NCBI GenBank assembly: GCA_013298375.1
Contig: JAAFHM010000085.1
Coordinates: 1 to 13,041 of the forward strand
DNA length: 13,041 nt
Source of the DNA: Ignavibacteria bacterium
GTDB taxonomy: Bacteria; Bacteroidota; Ignavibacteria; Kapaibacteriales; UBA4661
Reading direction: 5' to 3'
Shown here piece after piece: positions 1 to 6,800 of this stretch. Both the position numbers and the translations under genes were made by a program. The notes below the pieces were generated by a model. The model saw nothing but the letters and a program-made list of their open reading frames with translations. It ran no database searches and was not told the origin of the DNA. The stretch's first letter is position 1, and every line of letters begins with the position of its first letter.

Positions 1-2
1 AT

Positions 3-200
3 ACTGAGCAAATACTGGGAAAATCCACAGCTTTTGCAGAGTTTAACAGCGTTCCCGTGGATACGCGAGCAACAAAAGAAGCAAAAACAAAGGCAAATTA
101 TCAAAATCTAAATCAAAACGGTATAACGGCATCGGAGGAGTTTGTTGATTATTCTCGGGCATTGACTCAATATCGCGGCTTGCATAACGTCATGCCATGA
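3..200 (+). CDS. 3' end of an unrecognised protein gene (5' end outside window)
   Basis: Reading frame 3 is open from the window edge to a TGA at 198-200 and gives 65 residues ending in RGLHNVMP. The stretch is hydrophilic, rich in Lys, Asn, Gln and Thr, and looks mostly helical after the first 20 residues (a KEAKTKANYQNLNQNG segment, then SEEFVDYSRALTQY). I do not recognise the family. The segment loosely resembles the last helix of TolC-type outer-membrane efflux proteins (a 'YxxLxxxGxxSxxEFxDxxxAL' rhythm), but 65 residues are too few to claim this. Frame 1 is also open for the first 111 bases but gives an unstructured Gln/Lys-rich peptide and then a stop, so frame 3 is preferred. The stop overlaps a possible ATG at 197 (ATGA). 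Confidence 0.5.
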   Translation, partial: TEQILGKSTAFAEFNSVPVDTRATKEAKTKANYQNLNQNGITASEEFVDYSRALTQYRGLHNVMP

Positions 201-307
201 TAAGGAAGCATTCTCGAAAGATGAAGATTGTTTGTATTTTAGGCACGGCAGATGACGGAGTTTATAGAAGTCCGATACTATTTTTCACCACCGAATTTGC
301 AGGATAA
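197..307 (+). CDS. Possible small ORF, 36 codons, ATGA-overlapping the upstream gene
   Basis: ATG at 197-199 overlaps the TGA of the preceding gene by the classic ATGA arrangement. The frame runs to TAA at 305-307, two bases before the ATG of the next gene at 310. The peptide would begin MIRKHSRKMKIVCILG and end FTTEFAG: a basic start followed by a short hydrophobic stretch. A second ATG at 221 gives a 28-residue version. There is no Shine-Dalgarno sequence before 197; GGAAG at 204-208 is 12 bases from the ATG at 221. Supporting the call are only the tight overlap on one side and the 2-base gap on the other. It could equally be chance in a 109-bp intergenic spacer. I know no homolog. Confidence 0.2.
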   Translation: MIRKHSRKMKIVCILGTADDGVYRSPILFFTTEFAG

Positions 308-309
308 TT

Positions 310-915
310 ATGGGTAATTTCGACCCGCGTGTTCTCGCCTACGCTTGCTTTTTAGCGTTTATTTATGCACTGTTGGCGCTCGGCGCTTCGGCGTACCGAC
401 AAGTTTTGGATGATTTTGCCGCAAAAGATGTGAAACTTGGTGAAGACCTTGATATTTCCTACGACCCGCTTATGATGGTCATGTTGGGCGGTATCGCTGT
501 GCTGACAGTGTTGTTTACGTGGATAGCGTTGGCATGGAGCGAGCCGCGCATCGAATTATACGTCGTACCGCTTTGCTTGCTTATCAATTTCATGCAGTTC
601 TATTATCGAATGTACCAGCAGCGTCTTCAAATCAAGACATTAGGCGTAGTCGGACGAACGATTTTTGAGGAAGGATGGCGCTTGGTGCGCTACGACCACA
701 TTCACCTTGTCGAAGTTGAGCATGACCCAGTTTGGGATACCGTCGTCATCTATTATACTCTCGAAGCCAATGCCACAGGCAAGGATGTCGTGGAATTTCG
801 CCGCCGCCTCACCCACCCAATGTGCAAAGAACTCGTCGAAGCACTCCGCACCCGCACCGATGCGAAGATTTTTGTGAAAGAATCCACAAAAAAAATACGT
901 CCCGAAGGCGCATAA
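310..915 (+). CDS. Membrane protein with C-terminal PH-like cytosolic domain, function unknown
   Basis: A 201-residue protein. Hydrophobic segments at about residues 8-28, 52-75 and 80-98 suggest three membrane spans. The first two are separated by an acidic loop (DDFAAKD...GEDLD). From about residue 105 to the end there is a soluble alpha/beta region with a 'GRTIFEEGWRLVRYDHI...VEVEHDPVWDTVVIYY' pattern, typical of the short beta strands plus final helix of bacterial PH-like (YdbT/DUF5673-like) domains. That assignment is inferred from pattern, not from a search. The start is secure: AGGA at 301-304 lies 5 bases before the ATG, and an in-frame stop at 265-267 rules out an upstream start. The last five codons (RPEGA, stop) lie in a 21-bp sequence repeated inside hisC. 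The gene converges on hisC with only 9 bp between stop codons. Confidence 0.8.
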   Translation: MGNFDPRVLAYACFLAFIYALLALGASAYRQVLDDFAAKDVKLGEDLDISYDPLMMVMLGGIAVLTVLFTWIALAWSEPRIELYVVPLCLLINFMQFYYRMYQQRLQIKTLGVVGRTIFEEGWRLVRYDHIHLVEVEHDPVWDTVVIYYTLEANATGKDVVEFRRRLTHPMCKELVEALRTRTDAKIFVKESTKKIRPEGA

Positions 916-921
916 ACACTC
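901..921. repeat. 21-bp repeat, copy 1 (3' end of membrane-protein gene)
   Basis: This 21-bp sequence, beginning CCCGAAGGCGCATAAACA, is identical to 1733-1753. Here it supplies the last codons and stop of the + strand gene and most of the 9-bp spacer to hisC. Read on the - strand it would encode SVYAPSG, as it does inside HisC. The matches end sharply on both sides. Only these two copies are visible in the window. Confidence 0.75.
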
Positions 922-924
922 CAT

Positions 925-2070
925 TTATCCTTTTGGCAGAGCAATTTGACCAAGTTCATGGACAAGGCGGATATTCTCTTCATGTGTTCCGACGGTAACG
1001 CGCAAACAGCCCTCGCAGAGCGCCACACCTGAGCGGTCTCGTACAATAATATTTTTCTGCACCAGTGCTTCATAAACAGCACGGGCATCGGTAAATTCTA
1101 CCAAAATGAAATTGGCATCGGACGGAAAAACACGCTCAACACCTGATAGTTTCTGCAATTCTACGATGAGGAATTGACGTTCTTGTAGAATGGATTCTAC
1201 AATATCCTTGTGCCAGTCGGTGTGATACAGCGCCGAAATTGCTGTTTCTTGCGTCAAAATATTGATATTGTAAGGCGGTTTGATGGTATTCAGAACACGG
1301 ATAATTCCTTCATCCGCGAATGCCATTCCCAAGCGCAGTGCAGCCATACCCCACGCTTTGGAGAACGTTTGCAGAATGACCAGATTCGGGAAATCCGCCA
1401 GATGCGGGAGAAAACTCTGCTCTGCCGCAAAATCAATATACGCTTCGTCGAGAACCACAATACCATCAAAACCAGCAATGATGCGCTCTATCGCATTTCG
1501 TTCAAAAAGATTTGCCGTCGGATTATTGGGCGAACACAAAAAGATAATCTTCGTGCGCGGCGTAACGGCTTGTAAAATGCCGTCAACATCCAAGCTGAAC
1601 GCACCCGCTTTCCCATCACGACGACGCAAAAGCGGTACGCGACAAACGACAACATTGTGAATAGCTGCGCTGACCTCGTACATTCCGTATGTGGGAGGCG
1701 TAATAATAATCTCATCGCCAAGCACTATCTCGCCCGAAGGCGCATAAACACTCGGTTCGCAAAACGCTCGCATAAGGAGATCTATCGGCTCGTCGCTGCC
1801 ATTGCCGAGAAATATCGTACCCGTGCGGTCTGCGCTAAGATTCTTGATTTCGGCAATCCGACGCTTGAGCGCCATTTGGAGCGGATCGGGGTAACGATGT
1901 ACGCCGATGCCATTTGGCGAGCCAAAAGCATTTTCATTCGCATCCAAAAAGGTCTGCGAAGTAATGTGAGGTGTAGCTTCCGCGTTACCTGTCGGATATT
2001 CGGAGCGAGCAGAAGAATATGGCTTCACGCCGAGGATGTGCTTACGCAATAGTGCAGAGAGTGGACGCAT
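925..2070 (-). CDS. hisC: Histidinol-phosphate aminotransferase (HisC), with an apparent 11-residue insertion
   Basis: A PLP-dependent fold-type I aminotransferase that converts imidazole acetol-phosphate and glutamate to histidinol-phosphate in cytosolic histidine synthesis. Family hallmarks, numbered from the chosen ATG: KPYSSARSEY near residue 20, LDANEN, a GNGSDE cofactor-binding segment near 90, PPTYGMY near 125, SPNNPT near 182, LDEAY with the PLP-ring Asp (~208) and Tyr (~211), FSKAWGMAALRLG with the Schiff-base Lys at ~238 and Arg at ~246, and SDANFILV then CLRVTVGT at the end. I place the start at 2070 (381 aa) because MRPLSALLRKHILGVKPYSSAR matches the family's usual N-terminus. An in-frame ATG at 2163 would translate a repeat element. 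Relative to the family pattern 'RAFCEPGxDE', residues ~107-117 (SVYAPSGEIVL) look inserted and carry a 21-bp repeat. The gene stands alone, without other his genes, downstream of glyQS. Confidence 0.95.
   Translation of the reverse strand: MRPLSALLRKHILGVKPYSSARSEYPTGNAEATPHITSQTFLDANENAFGSPNGIGVHRYPDPLQMALKRRIAEIKNLSADRTGTIFLGNGSDEPIDLLMRAFCEPSVYAPSGEIVLGDEIIITPPTYGMYEVSAAIHNVVVCRVPLLRRRDGKAGAFSLDVDGILQAVTPRTKIIFLCSPNNPTANLFERNAIERIIAGFDGIVVLDEAYIDFAAEQSFLPHLADFPNLVILQTFSKAWGMAALRLGMAFADEGIIRVLNTIKPPYNINILTQETAISALYHTDWHKDIVESILQERQFLIVELQKLSGVERVFPSDANFILVEFTDARAVYEALVQKNIIVRDRSGVALCEGCLRVTVGTHEENIRLVHELGQIALPKG
1733..1753. repeat. 21-bp repeat, copy 2 (inside hisC insertion)
   Basis: Exact copy of 901-921, lying 832 bp away in the same orientation. 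In the hisC reading frame it encodes SVYAPSG, at the position where homologs of the enzyme usually have a short turn between 'RAFCEPG' and the 'PPTYGMY' strand. The frame is kept, so the enzyme may still be active. Confidence 0.75.
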
Positions 2071-2118
2071 GAAATCTGAGTGGTGAGGAACAATAGAGGC
2101 TTTATTGATGCGGCGAAG

Positions 2119-2213
2119 CCCCTCACCCTGCCCTCTCCCAAAGGGAGAGGGTTCCAGAAGCAACTCTGTGTCTTGCCTTTCTCCCTCTGGGAGAAGGGTT
2201 GGGATGAGGGGAG
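2119..2213. repeat. Double-hairpin inverted repeat element between glyQS and hisC
   Basis: Two palindromes lie in opposite orientation. The first has CCCTCTCCC at 2131-2139 and GGGAGAGGG at 2143-2151: 9 perfect pairs with an AAA loop. The second pairs 2176-2185 with 2189-2198 around TCT, with one mismatch that allows a wobble. The flanks are also inverted copies of each other: CCCCTCACCCTG from 2119 against the complement of the GGGATGAGGGG ending at 2211. The whole ~95-bp block can therefore also fold as one long hairpin. It resembles the GAGGG/CCCTC intergenic palindromes scattered in many bacterial genomes. It fills most of the 154-bp gap between glyQS and hisC and could act as a terminator, attenuating barrier or mRNA-stabilising structure. 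There is no U-tract, so a simple intrinsic terminator is less likely. Confidence 0.85.
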
Positions 2214-2224
2214 CGTAATTAATA

Positions 2225-3655
2225 TTAGAGCATAGCTTTGAGAATATACTCTTTTACCTTATCTGTCGAGACGCGAATCTGCTGCATCGTGTCGCGCTCT
2301 CGAATAGTAACGGTATTATCTTGAAGAGATTCACCGTCAATCGTCATGCAGAATGGTGTACCAATTTCATCTTGACGACGATAACGCCGCCCGACAGCGC
2401 CGGATTCGTCATACTGCACATTGAATGATTTTTGCAAATCACGATACATTTTATCGGCAAATTCCGGCATACCATCTTTTTTGACAAGCGGCAAGACTGC
2501 AGCCTTGACGGGAGCCAGTTTCGGGTGGAATTTCAGCACCGTGCGCTCGGCATCTTCACCGCCATCTGCCGTTGCACCAACGGTTTCAACATTGTAGGCA
2601 TGGCACAAAAACGCCATAAATGAGCGCGATGCGCCGATGGAAGTTTCGATAACGTAAGGAACAAAGCGGTCTCTGGTGACGGTATCAACAAATTCCAATT
2701 TTTTGCCGGAATATTCTTCATGCCGACTTAAATCAAAATTAGTGCGCGAGTGAATACCTTCGATTTCACCCCAACCAAAGGGAAATTTGAACTCAATATC
2801 AACCGCAGCATCCGCATAATGCGCGAGTTTATCATGCGGCTTGAAACGAATCATATCAGGCGACATACCCAAGTCCAAGAACCACTGATGGCGCTGCTCA
2901 CGCCAATACGCAAACTGCTCGGTATGCGTGCCGGGCTTGATGAAATATTGCATTTCCATCTGCTCGAACTCACGAGTACGGAAAAGAAAATACTTGGTGT
3001 TAATCTCATTACGAAACGCTTTCCCAATTTGCGCGATACCAAACGGGACTTTTTGCCGCGCAGAATCCAGCACATTGCGGAAGTTGACGAAAATCCCCTG
3101 CGCTGTTTCAGGACGCAAATAGACGACGCTATTGGTGTCCTCGACAGGACCGACAAATGTTTTGAACATCAGGTTAAAATATCGCACCGGAGTCCAATCT
3201 TTCGTCCCGCCAACAGGATCACCGATTTCTTCATCAACGATAATTTGATAAAAATCCTCCGGCTCGCGTGCTGCCGCAAGGCGCTCTGCAACTGCCGTTG
3301 CACGCTCCGTTTTGCCATTTTTCTCTAATTTGGCGATATAGTCTTCAATAAGATTGTCCGCGCGGTAACGGGCTTTGCTGGTCTTATTATCAATCATCGG
3401 GTCGGTAAAATTCGCCACGTGTCCACTGGCTTCCCAAACGCGAGGGTGCATGAGAATAGCCGCATCTACGCCTTCAATGTCATCGCGGTAGGTCATTGCC
3501 TTCCACCACGCATCTTTGAGGTTGCGTAAAAGTTCCACGCCCAAGGGACCGTAATCCCAGCAGCCATTCAAGCCGCCGTAAATTTCTGAGGATTGAAACA
3601 CAAAGCCACGCCGCTTTGCCAGCGACACGATGGTATCTAACGTTACTTGTTGCAT
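2225..3655 (-). CDS. glyQS: Glycyl-tRNA synthetase, alpha2 type
   Basis: Class II aminoacyl-tRNA synthetase (476 aa) that charges tRNA-Gly with glycine using ATP, in the cytosol. Visible signatures: YGGLNGCWDYGPLGVELLRN at 26-45, the RPETAQG segment at 181-187, class II motif 2 with FRNE at 214-217 followed by RTREFEQ at 226-232, GWGEIEGI at 294-301 (glycine pocket), and motif 3 IETSIGASR at 336-344 with the ATP-binding Arg. The anticodon-binding domain follows from about 370 (VLPLVKKDGMPEFA) to the end. The length and single chain fit the eukaryote/archaea/Gram-positive-like alpha2 form, not the alpha2beta2 GlyQ+GlyS enzyme. The start at MQQVTLDTIVSLAKRRGFVFQ fits the family. There is no Shine-Dalgarno sequence. 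A candidate promoter lies about 80-110 bp upstream. Confidence 0.96.
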   Translation of the reverse strand: MQQVTLDTIVSLAKRRGFVFQSSEIYGGLNGCWDYGPLGVELLRNLKDAWWKAMTYRDDIEGVDAAILMHPRVWEASGHVANFTDPMIDNKTSKARYRADNLIEDYIAKLEKNGKTERATAVAERLAAAREPEDFYQIIVDEEIGDPVGGTKDWTPVRYFNLMFKTFVGPVEDTNSVVYLRPETAQGIFVNFRNVLDSARQKVPFGIAQIGKAFRNEINTKYFLFRTREFEQMEMQYFIKPGTHTEQFAYWREQRHQWFLDLGMSPDMIRFKPHDKLAHYADAAVDIEFKFPFGWGEIEGIHSRTNFDLSRHEEYSGKKLEFVDTVTRDRFVPYVIETSIGASRSFMAFLCHAYNVETVGATADGGEDAERTVLKFHPKLAPVKAAVLPLVKKDGMPEFADKMYRDLQKSFNVQYDESGAVGRRYRRQDEIGTPFCMTIDGESLQDNTVTIRERDTMQQIRVSTDKVKEYILKAML

Positions 3656-3668
3656 AGCATTTTGAGGA

Positions 3669-3696
3669 AATTACGAATGAGGAATTACAAATGGGA
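3669..3696. repeat. 14-bp tandem repeat in the glyQS leader
   Basis: Two adjacent 14-bp units, AATTACGAATGAGG (3669-3682) and AATTACAAATGGGA (3683-3696), agree at 11 of 14 positions. A third, decaying unit begins AATTGTAC at 3697. The block lies within the probable 5' untranslated region of glyQS, 14 bp upstream of its ATG. It resembles AATTACGAAT-type dispersed simple repeats. Its function is unknown. Confidence 0.5.
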
Positions 3697-3720
3697 AATT
3701 GTACAACTCGCCAAAATAAC

Positions 3721-3757
3721 AAACGGCAGTCCGCAAAAATACGCGGAACTGCCGTTT
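3721..3757 (-). terminator. Strong hairpin downstream of the giant surface-protein gene, probable terminator
   Basis: AAACGGCAGT-CCGC at 3721-3734 pairs with CGCGG-A-ACTGCCGTTT at 3742-3757 across an A-rich loop: about 14 pairs with one bulged base. In the - strand transcript it lies about 65 bases after the stop of the giant gene and is followed by GTTATTTT, a weak U-tract. The - strand is the only one with an upstream gene nearby, so that orientation is preferred. Confidence 0.6.
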
Positions 3758-3765
3758 GAATCAAA
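3734..3765 (-). promoter_or_regulatory. Candidate glyQS promoter (Bacteroidota type) inside the hairpin
   Basis: On the - strand, TTTG (3765-3762) is followed after 20 bases by TATTTTTG (3741-3734). This agrees with the published Bacteroidota pattern TTTG-N19/21-TAnnTTTG. Transcription would start near 3728, about 70 bases before the glyQS ATG. The -7 box forms the loop and edge of the hairpin at 3721-3757, so terminator and promoter are nested. The call rests on a motif match only. Confidence 0.45.
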
Positions 3766-3822
3766 AGTTATTTTTTTATTGTTTGCAATACCTACCCGCA
3801 AAAGCACGGGCAGTTTTTGCTT

Positions 3823-6800
3823 TTAGTATTTGATAACTTTTTGTACCATCCGACGCGCACCATCGGTAATTTCTACCATGTACGCACCAACAGGCAAGGA
3901 AGCAACATTCACCTGACGGTTGTAGCTGCCGGAAACTTGCTGCTCGGTAAAACTCATCACACGCTGACCAATCACATTTGTTACCGTAACGACAACATTC
4001 GTTGGACGGTCAAAACCACCTTGAATGGTCATCACATCACTGACGGGGCTTGGATAAACACTAAAGCCAGGAAGCGTATTATCAAGAACTGAAACACTGG
4101 TCGTAACGATCAAGATAGCGCCAGCCGTAGCTTGTCCATCACCGTTCAGAACAACAACGCTGTTCTCAAGCGGAGAGAAATTCACTGCCGGTGGTCTGTT
4201 TGATGCGACAGCAACAACAATGCTATTGGTGCTTTGCGAAATGATTGGTAACGGCTGACCGTTCAGAAGAACGGTAGGATTGTTGAAGTTTGCACCACTA
4301 ATGGTAATGGAGAATGCTCGTCCGGGAGCAACACTGCCAATAGTAGTCATTGGCGTAATACTATTGATAACCGGAGCCGCAAGTCTCGCACCAACAGCAA
4401 CGATGGCTGTTGTAGATTGCAAATCAGGATTCTGAATAGTAATATCCAATGAACGTGCTGTCTGGTTAAGATTAAACGGAACTTCATCAACAAGACGATT
4501 CGCCTCACGGGCAACTCGGTCAGCCACCGTGCCAGCGATTGTGATAAGAGCGGCAGGGTTGAAATTATTACCATTAATTACAACGCTGTACGCACGACCA
4601 CTTGCGGTTGTTGTGCTTGGTATATAGCTCGTAATTTCTGGGGTTGGTCCAAGGGGAACACGCTCCACAATACTGAAGATATAGCCAATAGACTGGTTAT
4701 CAGAATTGTTAATGGCAATATTCGCTAAACCCACTGTCGTCAACAGACTTGCTGGAATGGTGAGGGTAAGGCGTGTAGAACTGATAACATTCACCGGAAC
4801 AGGTGTTGCGGACATAGCAGCCGTAACAAAGCCAGGACCAAAGAAACCGGAGCCTTGTACGTTAATTGTAACGCCGTTTGTACCAACAAAGACGGCACGC
4901 GGAGAGATTGACGCAATATCCGGGCGTGGCGCTTGACCAATACCATAATTCAACTCAGCAGACTGTCCATCGGAATTGGTAACGCGAATGCGTACAGTAC
5001 CTGCTGTGCTGTTGACCGATGCAGGGATTTCAAGAACAACATTCGTTGCCGTTGTCGCACTAAGCAATCGTACGGTATTGTTGTTTATTGACCAACGTGC
5101 CTGTGAAAGGAAGCCTGTCCCGGTAACGTTAAGCGCGAACGCACTACCAGTTGCCGTCGTTGCTGGCGAAGCCGATACAAGAGTTGGAGCGGCAATTGAT
5201 GTAACGGTAATATTCGCCGTTGTCGCGCCAAGAACAGGATTGGTAATAGTGCCGTTCGTTGCGTTAACGCGGAGTGTACCGGCAATACCACGAGCAATAC
5301 CCGGGAAGCTAACGGTTACCAAAGTAGGACTTTGGGTACCAACGATTGTACCATTAACAATAGCGTTACTCGTTAAATTCTGAGCGGTAAACACGCGGAG
5401 GTTACCTAAATTCACCCCAGTAAAGGTAACAGTAAAGTTATCGTTGCTTACTGGCACCGTCGAAGGAGTGATACCGCTAATGATTGGCTGTACAACGGTT
5501 GGCGGCGGAAGAACAATTTTTGAAAAAGCAATAAGTGCTGTATTATTAAAGGCTGCGGTAAATGTGCCATTGAAGGAAGAAAGACCGCTTGCTACCGTAA
5601 TAGTACCACCCGTTGTGCTTTCCACATAAGCAGCACCCGTCAATAATCCCAATGCTACACCATTAGCATTATACGCAGCACCACGCTGATTCGCCGAACT
5701 CCACTGTGGCGCAAGACGCAATGTATTTGCGTTGGCACCTGCTTGGGTAATTAACCACTCTGTATCAACAAAGTTTGGATAGTTTGCGGGCAGGGTCGTA
5801 ATACCCGGACGAGCGCGAACGGTGAATACATCTGCCGTGCCAGCATTGCTCAAGGTAAGGGGCGTGTAGTTCGTTGCCGAGGTTCCGATAGGGAAGAAAT
5901 ACGAGGTCAGTGCGGAATTATTGATCGTCAAACCACCAGTACCATTGGTAATGATAAATGCCGTTGCCGATGTTGAGCGAATCGGGTTTGCAACTGAAAG
6001 ACTAAAGTTACCTGCCCCGAGTGTCAATCTGTTTTGTGCGCCAGCAAGGTCAAGAACACCCGTTGGGCCCAGAACTATAGTGCTGCCAAGCGTTATCGAA
6101 GAACTTAAGCTAACGACACCACCAAAATTGGTAAAGTTTGTACCAGGAATAGAATCTGCATTACAAGAAGTACCGAGTGTCGCAACGGATGTTGCCGAAC
6201 CGGCAACAAAGCGCCCTGTACCAAAAATTGAACGAACTCCGGTCATTCTAAAGGTCGTTGTTACACCAGCAGGAAGCGTCAGATCGCCACGAATCTCTAA
6301 TGACGACGACGCGCCAAACTCCATCTGACCAGTAACCACCATCGCAGTTGCTGTTGTCAAACCACCATTAAATGGAGCTGCGAAGCGAGCAGCTGGAATC
6401 ACGCCATTATTAAAGCCTACAACGGGCATGGTAGAATTAAGACCAAGCGAAACAACGCCTGTTCTATTCGAGCCGTCCAATCTACCGGTACCCTGTAAGC
6501 TATTATTGCCGCCTGTAAGCAAGAGTGTAGAACCTGGATTAACATTCAAATTACCATTGAGTATCAGAAAACTGCTGATACCCATGGTGAGGTTGCCTGT
6601 TTGTCCCAAGTTTGTCGAAGGGATAATAAGCTGACCTGCAAATGGCGTAGCGAAAAGCGCACCAGGCAATCCTGGCACTGAGCCACCATTAAAACCACTG
6701 CCAAGCGAAACAATCGCCGTTTGGTCTTGTGCTTGAATAACACCCGTACCAGGACCGATTGCTGGTGTGCTGGTCGTGTTCAAATTCAACGTGCGTCCTG

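Noticed and set aside
2071..2163. Upstream extension of HisC to the ATG at 2163
   Set aside because: The added residues translate part of a palindromic repeat and precede the normal family N-terminus, so they are unlikely to be protein.
2750..3328. 192-codon + strand ORF opposite glyQS
   Set aside because: Fully antisense to conserved class II synthetase motifs, and rich in His/Arg/Ile as expected for a shadow frame.
3794..3825. CCCG/CGGG hairpin followed by a T-tract on the + strand
   Set aside because: The stem is only 4-5 bp and would act on a + strand transcript, but no + strand gene lies upstream for nearly 3 kb. On the - strand there is no U-tract after it.
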